DNA from: Ascarosepion bandense
Taxonomy: Eukaryota; Mollusca; Cephalopoda; Sepiida; Sepiidae
Assembly: GCA_037127315.1 (NCBI GenBank)
Contig: JBBBDQ010001186.1
Span: 2,826,001 to 2,890,000, forward strand
Direction: 5' to 3'
DNA length: 64,000 bases
Shown: positions 31,370 to 42,252 of the stretch, in pieces
Layout of the letters: each line of letters begins with the position of its first letter
How positions within the stretch are numbered: the stretch's first letter is position 1
Made by a program: the position numbers and the translations under genes
Notes under the pieces: model-generated
Told to the model about the DNA's origin: nothing
The model's database searches: none
What the model saw: the letters and a program-made list of their open reading frames with translations, nothing else

Positions 31370-32740
31370 CAACCAAAACGATATTTAATGTTCTATGCCA
31401 CTTCCGGTAAATGCCGCTTCGTCGACGAAAATAAACTGCGACCCAAAATTTTAATTATCTTTTCACAGGCAAAATGATGATTTTTTCTCTAATAAAATGA
31501 ATGACAGCAACACTTGATATAAACAAAAAAAATGCACAACGTATTTTTATTCGTTGGCTGTGGAGTAGGATGCCTGGTTGGAGAGTTAGAACATGCGAAT
31601 CGAGGGCAGCAAGCGCTGTGCCTAGAATGCCTGGTTGGAGAGTCAGAACATGCGAATCGAGGGCAGCAGGCGCTGTGCTTAGGATGCCTGGTTGGAGAGT
31701 TAGAATATGCGAATCGAGGGCAGCAGGCGCTGTGCTTAGGATGCCTGGTTGGAGAGTTAGAACATGCGAATCGAGGGCAGCAGGCGCTGTGCCTAGGATG
31801 CCTGGTTGGAGAGTCAGAACATGCGAATCGAGGGCAGCAGGCGCTGTGCCTAGGATGCCTGGTTGGAGAGTTAGAATATGCGAATCGAGGGCAGCAGGCG
31901 CTGTGCTTAGGATGCCTGGTTGGAGAGTTAGAACATGCTAATCGAGGGCAGCAGGCGCTGTGCTTAGGATGCCTGGTTGGAGAGTTAGAACGTGCGAATC
32001 GAGGGCAGCAGGCGCTGTGCCTAGGATGCCTGGTTGGAGAGTCAGAACGTGCGAATCGAGGGCAGCAGGTGCTGTGCTTAGGATGCCTGGTTAGAGAGTT
32101 AGAACATGCGAATCGAGGGCAGCAGGCGCTGTGCTTAGGATGCCTGGTTGGAGAGTTAGAACATGCGAATCGAGGGCAGCAGGCGCTGTGCTTAGGATGC
32201 CTGGTTGGAGAGTTAGAACGTGCGAATCGAGGGCAGCAGGCGCAGTGCCTAGGATGCCTGGTTGGAGAGTCAGAACGTGCGAATCGAGGGCAGCAGGCGC
32301 TGTGCTTAGGATGCCTGGTTGGAGAGTTAGAACATGCGAATCGAGGGCAGCAGGCGCTGTGCCTAGGATGCCTGGTTGGAGAGTTAGAACATGCGAATCG
32401 AGGGCAGCAGGCGCTGTGCTTAGGATGCCTGGTTGGAGAGTTAGAACATGCGAATCGAGGGCAGCAGGCGCTGTGCCTAGGATGCCTGGTTGGAGAGTTA
32501 GAACATGCGAATCGAGGGCAGCAGGCGCTGTGCCTAGGATGCCTGGTTGGAGTGTCAGAACATGCGAATCGAGGGCAGCAGGCGCTGTGCCCGTCTTACT
32601 CTGTTTCTCCTTGTGTTCTGATCTCAACATCTAGACTGCTGCTGTGTGATCTTACTTAAACAGGCGTGCCTCGTTTGACACCTGCTTCTTTTGTTGCACT
32701 CTGTCACACCTCGGGTGCAAAAATTTCTGACCTCGACCCT
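31370..32740 (+). repeat. R7 repeat, copy with expanded minisatellite
   Basis: The same landmarks as 29730-30190 flank the array: CCGCTTCGTCGACGAAAATA on the left, CTCCTTGTGTTCTGATCTCA and GGCGTGCCTCGTTTGACACC on the right. The class is unknown. An LTR or other terminal repeat is possible, but I could not show it. Confidence 0.7.
31556..32592. repeat. 57-bp minisatellite, about 18 units
   Basis: The unit starts GATGCCTGGTTGGAGAGTTA and ends GCAGGCGCTGTGCTTAG. Variants TTA/TCA, CAT/CGT/TAT and CTT/CCT mix along the array. Because 57 is divisible by three and the unit lacks stops in several frames, long open frames appear on both strands; none is likely to be a gene. Confidence 0.95.
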
Positions 32741-33433
32741 TGTCTTCGTCAGAGAACAACTCAGTTTTCCACTTGAATTTTCATACTTGATGATATCCTA
32801 AAACAACAGTTTTTTTTAAACATCTTGCACTGCAAATAAAATTTTAGATGAAATTTTATATTGGCATAAACGAATATATAACACAAGCCGACGTCGAGGT
32901 TATGATGTCTTCATTCATCGGGGATCAGTTTCTTGTCTCCCATTTTTTATTCTTATTTATATAGAGCTTGGAGTGCATGGCGAGAAAAAGGTCAAATCAA
33001 TAAAAGAAGTAAGTATAACAACAACAAAAACAAACAGGTCATCCTAAATGACAAAAACAAACTAACTAAAAAAGAAATCAAGAAGATACCCATTAACGGG
33101 TACATTAAAAAGCAAAAAAAAACAAAAAAAAAAACATTAAAAAAATCTGAAACCTGCAGAAAAAATAAAAAAAAATAAAGAAAACCAAATAAGACAAGTC
33201 CCACAAAATATCAGATCACCCCGAATTTCATATAAATAAGAAAAAAACAAAAACAAAAAAAAACAAAAACAACAAAAGACAAAAAACAAAAAAAACAAAA
33301 ACAAAATACAAAACAGGGAAACAACAAAAAACCTAGCTCCGATGATTGAAGCCATCATAACGTTGTCCTAACGAAATTTTCGAAGTCGGTATGAATCTGC
33401 TCAGCCAAAGTGACAAATGCTTTTTGCATTAAA

Positions 33434-33436
<3 letters not shown>
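32741..33436. other. Unassigned region with A-rich tract
   Basis: From about 33010 to 33330 the sequence is A-rich low complexity (AAACAAAAAC). No gene was seen. Confidence 0.5.

Positions 33437-33504
<68 letters not shown>
33437..33504. repeat. CT and AT microsatellite
   Basis: CT run, then AT run, at the broken end of the PLE-2 N-terminal piece. Confidence 0.95.
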
Positions 33505-33507
<3 letters not shown>

Positions 33508-33955
33508 GTGCATTTTGGCAGTATTTTTTCATTAATTTCGTTGAACAATATAGACAAATTTTGTCTATTTATTTTGTGTAGGATCCTTTCGTATAATCTG
33601 ATAAGCTTGATAGTGCTATCGTTAAAAGTAATTGTTGATTTTTTTATCGGCTCTGAGCTTTCGGCTAACATAAGCCATTATACAAAAATGGACATTTAAC
33701 ATATAGTGAACATAGAACATTTAACTTATTAACAAAGTGGAATTAAACAAAGAAAATTAAACCAAAGAGACAAGTCCATTTTTAACGTGGCGGATGGCCG
33801 CAGACAGTGACAAAATGGTGGTGGTGTGGTTCTTGGTCACATGACGGTATAGTGGTATGAAGGGATTAGTCTGCGAGTTACTACTACTATGGGTAGAGGG
33901 GGTGAGCATAGTAACTATGATCTCTCCCGTCGATTAGAGGCATTGGAGTATGTTA
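33505..33955 (-). mobile_element. PLE-2 terminal region and N-terminal start of a second copy
   Basis: On the minus strand, untranslated sequence (33955-33690) leads to the hairpin GGCTTATGTTAGCC-GAAAGC (about 33680-33655). It then opens a frame (33429-33671) reading STIKLIRLYERILHKINRQN, LSILFNEINEKILPKCT, before a TA tract truncates it. The INEKILPKCT end resembles the conserved IIPKG region near the N-terminus of Penelope-type ORFs. It follows the GIY-YIG end of the neighbouring copy, hence a head-to-tail junction. Confidence 0.55.
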
Positions 33956-35170
33956 GTAGGGATATCGAAATTTATTTTATTTAGGCTAGGTTTAAGCTGT
34001 TTGATGTAGATAGCTTCTAGAATTTTGAGTTTTTGTTTATTATTTTCTTGTCTAAGTATACATGTATTTTCAACAAGCGTTTTTTCTGAGAAGTGGGCGT
34101 TGATAGCCGTGGTGTTTTAAATGTCGGAATATGTTTAAATTGTCATTGAAGTGTAATGTAAGCCGCCGTGAGAGCGAGTTGATAGTATGGCCAATTTAGA
34201 TATTATTTGGTTTGTTAGAGATACATTCTTGAAAGGGGCATTTGAATTTATAAACTACATTGTTTTTTTTGCAAATCGCTAACGGTAGGGGAGGAGTCGT
34301 TGCGGACGATTGAATTGGATGTAGTAGATTTAGTGTAATATATGTTAAACTTAATTTCTTTGTTAGGGTCATTCGGAGAGATAGTAGTGTTTATGAGTTT
34401 TTTTAGGATATTTTCGTCTAGTTGGTAGTTGGAGTGCATTTGGCTACGATATAAGAGAGTGATATGTTTTGGATTTGTTGGGCTAGTACCATGTGTTGTT
34501 TTTTCTGTGTTAAGGTTTTTAAGAAAATGTCGTATTTGTTCATCAACTATGTAATTGGGAAAATTATTGTTGATGAATGTCTGTTTTATGTTTTTAAGTT
34601 CGCTGTGGAAGATCAGTTTTGTAGACGAATTGGTTTTTGCACGATGTAGTAGATTTTTTATAATGACTATTTTGTAATAGTGGGGGCATTCGCTAATATA
34701 ATTGAGTGTGGAGGGATTTTTGTTAGTGGGTTTTTATACGGTGAGATAGTGAATTTATTTAAGTTTAGATTTTAGTTGGTGTGTCGGGTTCTTGTTAAGT
34801 TTTTTTTAAATTTTGTGTGGTCATGGAGTATGTGGTTGAGTTTTGTGTTGTAATCTGATTTGTTAAGTACGACAAAAATGTTAGCCTTGTCGGCTTTTTT
34901 ACAATTATGTGAGGGTGGTTGCGTAGTTTGTGCGCAGCACTTCTTAGTTGTTTGGATAGAATATTTGAGAAGCTTCGGCTTGTGTCATGGCGATCCTTGA
35001 GTGCCTCAGCGTTAAGTAGGTCTTTTAGTTCGGGTTTAGTTGTTATAAGTTTTTCGACTTGTAGTTTAGTGAAGCTTTGATAGAGCGTTTCGATTTCAAT
35101 TTTTTTTTTAGTGAGCTGGGTGTACTTACGACATTTTCTTAAAAACCTTAAGTCTGTGAGTCTGTGTGTG
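33956..35170 (-). pseudogene. PLE-2 ORF with deleted reverse transcriptase core
   Basis: Read on the minus strand from about 35170 down. An N-terminal part (LRFLRKCRKYTQL; ETLYQSFTKLQVEKLITTKP; then NIFVVLN-like and NTKLNH-like pieces, near 34830) is followed directly by the segment that normally comes after the RT (TNKNPSTLNYISECPHYYKI). After it come an open piece at 34248-34439 (QLDENILKKLINTTISPNDP; IKFNIYYTK) and a degraded GIY-YIG domain (KFKCPFQECIS; HTINSLSRRLTLHF). The catalytic RT motifs of the 37-39 kb copy are absent, implying an internal deletion of a few hundred bases. Several frameshifts are present. Not functional. Confidence 0.65.
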
Positions 35171-35885
35171 ACTGTTCCCTCTGCACGCCTACATTTTATA
35201 AGCTAGGCCATTCAAACTTTCTAGGGACACATATCTACAGGGAAGCCAGGTCGACACATACTTTTTGAGTTTAAGTTCAGCAAATTTTCTCTCTCGCACT
35301 TTTTGGCCAATGGAGCCGATTGTTTACATTTGCTCCGTAAAACATCTAAGATCTAAGATGGTTGCTAAATTTCGTAACAGAAATCAAATCACACGTGTCA
35401 AACGCGACTAAAATATGTTTTTATTAAAAAAAAAAGGTGAGACTTTATATTTAATATTTATTCCGACTTTTTAAAAATTCATTTGGTCAACAAAAATGTG
35501 AATCTTTTTCCCGTAATTTTGAAACAAAAAAAATATTTAAAAATAATTTTTTTTTCAAACAAAAACAAAATATGTAAGAAAAAATGCCAATGGTTAATTT
35601 AATTATTTAAGTCTCTTTTTTTTCAGATTTAATATTTCATACTTCAGAAAATAAAATTAAAAAAAGTAAAGCTTTTTTTTCGCTAAATATTTCATGCAGG
35701 AAATCAACTGTCTGTTATTCGTGTGGCATTAATGTAACATTTTCCTCTAAAATTAAATGTCGCACCAACATTAAATGCCTTCTTCTTAATGCTGAAAATG
35801 GTTACTAACAGCCTCAGCTCTCTTTTCGAACTTTCAATAAATGATTTCTCTCTACTCCTCTCATTGGCATCTTCTACGACTGAAA
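35171..35885. other. AT-rich unassigned region
   Basis: No gene, RNA or clear repeat seen up to the R3 fragment. Confidence 0.45.
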
Positions 35886-35935
35886 TGTTCTGAGTTGCAC
35901 GGACAACGCCGGGCTATGATGCTAGTAATAACTAT
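35886..35935 (-). repeat. R3 5' end fragment
   Basis: Reverse-complemented: CTAGCATCATAGCCCGGCGT, then TGTCCGTGCAACTCA. It is the only piece near here that I can assign to R3. Confidence 0.6.
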
Positions 35936-36579
35936 ATTTCTATAAAAGCTCTACTTCTGTATTGAGCATAAAAAAAATACAATTATCAAACTGTGGAATA
36001 TATATTTACATTAGCTTCTACCATTAATTTTGTTATATATATAGTGTAATAGTTATTACAATAGTTTATAAAAGTATAGTATCACTACACAAACATGTTC
36101 ATGCTTCGGAGCGGAACCGCTCCTCTTCGGGTGATGTGTGGAACTGAAAATAAATGGTGAAAACCATTTTTTTTTTTGAGAATGTGAGATGTTAGTGGTA
36201 GTTGTAGAGAATTGGAGTTTGTAGTGTCTAAACTAGTCCATCAGCAGTTTGTAACCATAGAGATACACATTTGGATTAGGAGAGGATGCAGAATTGCTAA
36301 ACTTTGGAGAGGTCATAATTTTCTCTGGGTAAATTATATAGTGGGATCTTAGATAATTTAAATAGACAATTTTTATTTGACTACTATCTATGAGTACATG
36401 GAATAACTTCCTATCCCATGTACTCCTATATTTGAGAATTTTTGGGTAGTGATAATTTGTTTTTATAAACCATTGTAACAACTATTACAATATAAAGCTC
36501 CACTCAGTATCGAGCACTCTTTAAATGCTTGGACAGTGGCTTTAAATCTACGTGTTCTCTTACTTTCTTACAATATATA
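35936..36579 (-). mobile_element. PLE terminal pieces
   Basis: 36030-36131 carries GTAATAGTTATTACAATAG, AGTATCACTACAC and the hairpin GGAGCGG-TT-CCGCTCC (36103-36131), followed beyond it by unassigned sequence. 36462-36520 repeats GTAACAACTATTACAATA and adds CAGTATCGAGCACTCTTTA. Both match 23500-23670. Confidence 0.5.
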
Positions 36580-36606
36580 TATATATATTATATATATATA
36601 TATACT

Positions 36607-36640
<34 letters not shown>
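36580..36640. repeat. TA microsatellite
   Basis: TA tracts interrupted by ACTGAC. Confidence 0.95.
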
Positions 36641-36641
<1 letters not shown>

Positions 36642-36644
<3 letters not shown>

Positions 36645-37146
36645 GTGCAAAAGTATTAGGACAGGAAATATTTTATCTTTTATGAGGCATATTCACAGGA
36701 AATAAACAATTTAATTAAAGTAATTTTATTTGATTTACTCAACAAATGTTTTAGCAAGAAAAAATACTTTTTACAAAATAAATTTAATATTTGGTAGAAT
36801 AGTCTTTTGCTTTGATCACAACCTTCATTCTGTCAGGCATTGACATCACAAGCTTCTTCAATGTATCTAATGGTATCTCCTGCCAAGCAGCTTGTATTTG
36901 TTCCCAAAGTGTGTTTTCCAAAGTAACATTAGATTTATCAATTTTTTTTATCCAAAATATCCCATAGATGGTCAATAGAGTAGTTTCAAAATAACTTGTT
37001 TAATAGAAAATTAAAAAAAATGTTTTTTATACCTAGTTTTAAATAATCAATATTTATTAGCAATTTACTTGGCTTTTCACCCTGTATTTGAATTTCAGTG
37101 AGGTTTTTTAGGAAAATCACCTTTGTCCTAATACTTTTGCACACTA
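36642..37146 (-). mobile_element. Tc1-type transposon remnant
   Basis: The ends are inverted repeats: ACTGTGCAAAAGTATTAGGA at left; the right end reverse-complemented starts TAGTGTGCAAAAGTATTAGG. A 63-codon minus-strand frame (36784-36975) reads IYGIFWIKKIDKS, LWEQIQAAWQEIPLDTLKKL and MPDRMKVVIKAKDYSTKY, which is the C-terminus of a Tc1-like DDE transposase. The N-terminal DNA-binding domain and the first two catalytic acids are missing, so it is an internally deleted copy. Confidence 0.85.
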
Positions 37147-37151
37147 CTGGT

Positions 37152-37223
37152 AGTGTGCAAAAGTGTTAGTACAGGGGTGATTTTAAACTTTATTTTGATG
37201 CCTCATTAAATAAAAATAGTATT

Positions 37224-37224
<1 letters not shown>
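37152..37224. mobile_element. Second Tc1 end, head-to-head with the first
   Basis: TAGTGTGCAAAAGTGTTAGT repeats the terminal inverted repeat in the opposite orientation, five bases after the end of the previous element. The following bases (CCTCATTAAATAAAAATAG) lead into a CA tract, where it is cut off. Confidence 0.7.

Positions 37225-37303
<79 letters not shown>
37225..37303. repeat. CA and TA microsatellite
   Basis: CA run, then TA run. Confidence 0.95.
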
Positions 37304-37309
<6 letters not shown>

Positions 37310-37836
37310 GTTTAAAGAGATATATATGAATTTGATTAATGCATTTTTGATTAGTGCGCTGAAATTTTTATACTAAAATTCGATTAGTGCAGGCATAATA
37401 CTTTCTATACGGGGAAACATTCTTCAGTTTAATGAGTATTTGAAAACTGATATTTTTATAGTTACCGATGTAGACATTTACTTCAGTTACAGGAATACTA
37501 TTAACCATCTGAAATTGAAAATCAACAAACTAATTACAGCCAACAACGCAGAAATTAAAATTTCCCAAAATGATTGGTGACTACAAAACATGGATATATT
37601 AACGAAACCATAAAAACTCATAGACCTAGCTTCCCTCTCCGTTCCATCATATCCAACATTCCAACTCCTGTATATTAGCTAAACAAAATCATTAACCAAC
37701 TCAATACATCGTACATGCCTTGTAATTACAACATAAAATCAACTCTTGAACTCATTCAAATCTTAAAAACACAAAACCTAATAATGTAACCACTGTCTCA
37801 ATTGATACCAATAGTTTATTTACCAATGTGCTAGAT

Positions 37837-38128
37837 GTGCGTTGTCGGAACAAAAAACCGGGGGAGCCGAGTTCGAATTCCAGTTGAATCCATTGTATTC
37901 ACTTACGCGCAAATACCCTTGGGAAAGGTATTAATCCGTCTCTTCCTTCCAGTTATGGGTTAAATAACAGGACAGATTGGGTTCTATAGCCTTGGTCGGC
38001 AACTAGTCTACCGCAGAAAGCAATGGCAATCTAATGCGGGATAATCTTCTGCCCAGTCAGTCATGTCTCTTTCGAGACATGATCGCCCAAGCGTGTATCA
38101 CGTATGGCACTTAACTGACTGACTGACC
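37837..38128 (+). mobile_element. SINE-1 copy G with 8-bp target duplication
   Basis: TGCTAGAT at 37829-37836 and 38129-38136 flanks the copy. The head has lost part of the A box (GTGCGTTGTCGGAAC); the B box GAGTTCGAATTCC is present. The tail ends with an extended ACTGACTGACTGAC. It interrupts the PLE-2 RT after LFTNV. Confidence 0.9.
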
Positions 38129-38685
38129 TGCTAGATATTTACAACAATCCATCTATCTATCTATTAAAAATTAGACCTAATATGCTTTGGAAACTAATCT
38201 TAACTTGTACAAGTGAGTTCCACTTCTATGACCATCAAAACAATGTATGCGTACAACCTTGTGGTGTCTCCATGGGTCTGGGTCCAACATTTGCTAACGT
38301 TTACATGGTTACCTAAGATATGTTGATTATATTCTAATCTTCGTTGAATACCTGGATGAAATACAATAATTACAAAAATCTTAAAAACTCTTTCCTTTAC
38401 TTCTCAAATAAACTTAACAAAAATAATAAAATTCCTTATATTGATAGACACCAATAACAATACATTTACTGCCACTTCATATAAAAATCCTACAAGTACA
38501 AATTCGTGCAGTATCAACTATAAAAGCGAATGTTCTCGCTACTACATAAACGATTATACAAAATTTAATAAGCCACGCAAAAGTTGACAAGATTAAAAAG
38601 ATTTTCTAATCTGAATTTAAAAAAAAATGTAAACAAAATGTCATTAATAATGATTTTCCTAATTACATCTTTGATGAAGAAATTA

Positions 38686-38995
38686 GAAAACTATTAGAAA
38701 TATTAACATCAATAAAAAAGTACGTAATAAAAACTATTAGAAATATTAACATAAAAAGTACGTAATAAAAACTATTAGAAATATTAACATAAAAAGTACG
38801 TAATAAAAACTATTAGAAATATTAACATAAAAAGTACGTAATAAAAACTATTAGAAATATTAACATAAAAAGTACGTAATAAAAACTATTAGAAATATTA
38901 ACATAAAAAGTACGTAATAAAAACTATTAGAAATATTAACATAAAAAGTACGTAATAAAAACTATTAGAAATATTAACATAAAAAGTACGTAATA
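38686..38995. repeat. 38-bp tandem array, about 8 units
   Basis: The unit AAAAACTATTAGAAATATTA-ACATAAAAAGTACGTAAT repeats almost without variation inside the PLE-2 linker. 38 is not a multiple of three, so it also breaks the frame. Confidence 0.95.
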
Positions 38996-39530
38996 CATCC
39001 TTAAACAGCCATAGACATAATAACCTTTTATATCGTAATCAAATGAATTTTAACTATAAACAAAATGAGAAAATGTTGAATCCTCTCTCATAAGTTCTAA
39101 TATATTCTCCAGTAAAAAAATTAAACTTACCATATACTATACTAAATTTGATACAACCAACTGAATCATTCGAAATAAGTACTTCTCACCAACTCGCGTT
39201 ATTCAAAATAATAATGTATATCAATTTAAATGTTCTTTGGGCGATTGTATCCCTGGCAAAAAAGCAAATATATCTGTTGGTCACACAACAGCAATGCTAT
39301 CAAGAAGGTTTACATTACATATGTTCGATTCATCATCGATTTCCCAACATTTAAATGAACATTCTTGTCTACAGTAACGATGTTAATTAAAAATCCATGC
39401 ATACTCCCCTATGAAAGTAATAAACAAAAACTTTAAATTCTTGAAGACATCTTTATTAAAAAATTAAAACCAACACGAAAAGAAAAGAGACATGAGTATA
39501 GCAAATATTTTCTATATTCTGCCTATAACA

Positions 39531-39935
39531 ATGTCTTTAAATTATCCAAGAAGTAATTTTTGGAAAAAAAAACACAATAGTTTAAAACATGTAAACTGTG
39601 AATGTTATAGAAATTAAAACTTAGCTTCCTTGCATCATATAATTTTGAAATCAGTGTCGCATTCAAAAACTCGTTTCGGTTAAACCACGAAATATTTATA
39701 CATGACAACTTTTATAACGGACAAATGTATACATTATGTCTTAACAATTAGCCACTTGAAGATAATTTTAGATAAGATTGAAAGTACTTGAGAAAATAAA
39801 ACTAATGAAAATATATGCTAAGACTTTCTTGCTGTTTTTAATTGCCATACCAGGAAAATTATTCGTGACTTAGAGAGGATTAAAATAAAAATGTATAGAC
39901 ATTATATACCTAAATTATTTAATCAAGCATTTTAT
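39531..39935. other. Unassigned region
   Basis: Probably PLE-2 untranslated sequence at first; no feature recognised. Confidence 0.35.
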
Positions 39936-41410
39936 TTCTGCTCGCAATGAATGCAAGCGGGTCCTAAATAATGCTAGGGAATTGTTTGCTAATAGAATGA
40001 AGCAGCGCATATCATCCCGCAAGATTAGCTCTAAGGACTACTGGCGGCTCTACAAAAATGTGCTAAACAACAGCAAACCTTCGATCCCTCTACTACTGGA
40101 TGCTTTTCCCGCAAATTTTCTTACAACACCACAGTTAACTCATCTGGAGTACGCACACTCGACTTTCCTCCTAGAACTGAGGCCCAAATGAGCAATATAT
40201 ACTTAATCCCCTCTCTGGTCTCTAACATTATTTCTAAGTTTGACTCCCATAAAACCAGTGGATATGATGGTATTCCAGTATCGTTACTGAGAAATGTTCC
40301 CTGAACTCTCTCTTGTCCTCTTCAAATTCTATAACTATTGACTTGCTACTTCTTGCAGCCTCTTACCGCTTCTTGGTAAAGTGTTCAAGGCTATTATTAA
40401 TGCTGAAATGATTCATCATCTCACATCCAACAAATTATTTTCTGACAGCTAATATGGTTTCCGCTTCGCCAGGTCTAATGCTGATGTGCTTCAGGCTAGC
40501 ACCGAGTACATATATCAGACCCTTGATAAGAACAGCGAAGCCCGGGCTGTTGCCCTGGATATCTGGAAAGCGTTTGATAGGGTTTGGCATGCTGGCTTTA
40601 TATATCTCACTTAGCCGATTTCAAGTGGTATGAATACAATGAATCAATAGCTAAGAAGTTTTGGTTACTGTGCTGAGCCAGGAAGAATCGATCTTGTACA
40701 TTTATAAATCTATCATTCGTCCATGCATTGAATAGTGTTGCCATATCTGGTCGGGTGGACTGGCAGAGCCGCCGGTAGTCCTTAGAGCCAATCTTGCGGG
40801 ATGCTATGCGCTGCTTCATTCTATTAGCAAACAACTTCCTAGCATTATTTAAGACCCGCTTGCAGTCATTGCGGGCAGAAACAAAATGCTTGATCTTCAT
40901 CTCGGGGTTCTTGCCAAAATCCAAGGAAGGCTCTGCGTTGTAATTAGTATCGATTTGGCTGGTCGCCTGCAGGCACTTTCTCACTAACGGAATGCAGCTT
41001 TTCTCTGTCCTTTCTACAAGTATTTTCATGGCTTATGCTCTGATGAGATTTATTTCCTGATGCACCGACCTCATGAGTTTATCCCCGCAGCTAAATTGGC
41101 AAGCAAGTATCACCCTTTTTACCGTCAATATAGGCAAACGTAACCGCTAATTCTACTCTAGTAGTTCCTTACCTCACACTTATTTGCGGTATTGCCTTTC
41201 CTATGCTTGCTTCCCTGATAGATACAATCTCTAAAAGTTTAAATTCAAATCAGTTGCCATCTTCTATTCCCGTGACTCCCATCTCTATTTTATCCTTAAG
41301 CATCACCTGTACTGTTTTCTTTTCTGTTTTTCCACTCCTTCTATGGTAACCCTCTTCTCCCCAGTGGCAGTACTCTCTTGCTTGGGGTCAAAAAATATTA
41401 TTAAAAAAAG
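39936..41410 (+). pseudogene. LINE-A, internally deleted and rearranged
   Basis: The 5' portion reads NECKRVLNNARELFANRMKQ, SSKDYWRLYKNVLNNSKPS, TSGYDGIPVSLLRNVP (stop) and LLGKVFKAIINAEMIHHLTS. RT motifs YGFRFARSNADVLQ and VALDIWKAFDRVWHAGF follow, to 40596. The next sequence is LADFKWYEYNESIAKKFWLL, so the region with the catalytic FADD box is deleted. At 40757-40897 a reverse-oriented copy of the 5' portion (NDCKRVLNNARKLFANRMKQ on the minus strand) replaces a few bases. Forward sequence resumes with HLGVLAKIQGRLC and continues to a tail GCTTGGGGTCAAAAAATATT. Confidence 0.8.
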
Positions 41411-41477
41411 CATAAATAAACATATACTGCGTAAATATACACCACAGATTGATAGATATGAATAGACAAATATATAT
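41411..41477. other. Unassigned boundary
   Basis: Short TA/GATA-like sequence between LINE-A and SINE-2. Confidence 0.4.
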
Positions 41478-41635
41478 ATCAGTGTTTACAGTGTATATAA
41501 CAGGCTTCCTCATAGCTCAGGAGTAGAATCGCCGACTGATGTGTTTCAGTCCTGACTAAAAGCAATCGGATGTCTAACCGTAACGGTGAGCTGTGAGACA
41601 GCGAAACAGATCTGTCTGCGGATGACTATATATTT
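41478..41635 (+). mobile_element. SINE-2 copy d
   Basis: CATAGCTCAGGAGTAGAATC (A-box region), GTTTCAGTCCTGACT (degenerate B box), GCAATCGGATGTCTAACCGT and CTGTCTGCGGATGACTATAT at the 3' end. Confidence 0.85.
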
Positions 41636-42252
41636 ATATATTCTAATTTTGAAAGTTAGCCAATTACGCTATGTTAGTTTCAACATTTCAGGCGTTATAT
41701 ATAAGCTGATCATTTAACGCTTTTTCGAATGCATGACAGGAACTTCCAGAACGCATAACCGGAAGTTTAGAGTCAGGGATGAGATGAACAACAATTTTAA
41801 ATATTTTCTTCCGGGTTTGTACGATTCTAAATATATTTTCTGAGGAGTTTATATCTGGACATTACTTCAGAACTTTCATTTAGTAACCTTTCTAAATCTA
41901 TGGATAACTTCTTTTTAATAGCACAATCTGCAGACATCACCACCGTGGGAGAGCTGACCCTTTTAATATGCTCCAAGCTGCATAACGGTCTTTGCCGTTG
42001 TTTTCTTTTAATTTCCGTGGTAAGTAAGTTTGGTACAAGTTTTAAGGCTTTCTAGTTTGAATGTTGATTTATGATTATGTCAACGTTTTTTAAAATGGCC
42101 TTCAGTACATCCTACTTATAGTTTTCTCTGACCATTTTTATCTTGTACTTCTGCTTTGTAAATAACTCCTGTTTTACAAACTCCGTCAAGTCGGCATTTG
42201 AAAGTTTGCTAAATGAAAGGTCTGAAGTAGTGTTCAAATGTAAAATATATTT
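41636..42252. other. Unassigned region
   Basis: No gene, RNA or repeat recognised. A 63-codon frame (42143-42334) runs into SINE-2 and is not supported. Confidence 0.4.

Larger units (their letters stand above)
37322..39530 (+). pseudogene. PLE-2 retroelement pseudogene with RT and GIY-YIG
   Basis: The most complete PLE-2 in the window, much decayed. In order: an upstream block (VTDVDIYFSYRNTINHLKL; RPSFPLRSIISNIPTPV), the RT motif SIDTNSLFTNV cut by a SINE-1 at 37837, the RT block QPCGVSMGLGPTFANVYMVT (38250-38310), and the catalytic box as RYVDYILI (38315-38340; the second Asp is Tyr). Then come NNKIPYID, a linker (TATSYKNPT), a 38-bp tandem array (38686-38995), linker YRNQMNFNYK and a GIY-YIG remnant (YQFKCSLGDCIPG; ISVGHTTAMLSRRFTLHM) at 39190-39350. 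Frameshifts and stops are frequent. The motif order defines it as Penelope-like. Confidence 0.75.

Noticed and set aside
31501..32659. A 375-codon frame and others on both strands over the 57-bp repeat
   Set aside because: The unit length is a multiple of three and the unit lacks stops in at least three frames. Open frames on both strands argue for a minisatellite, not a protein.
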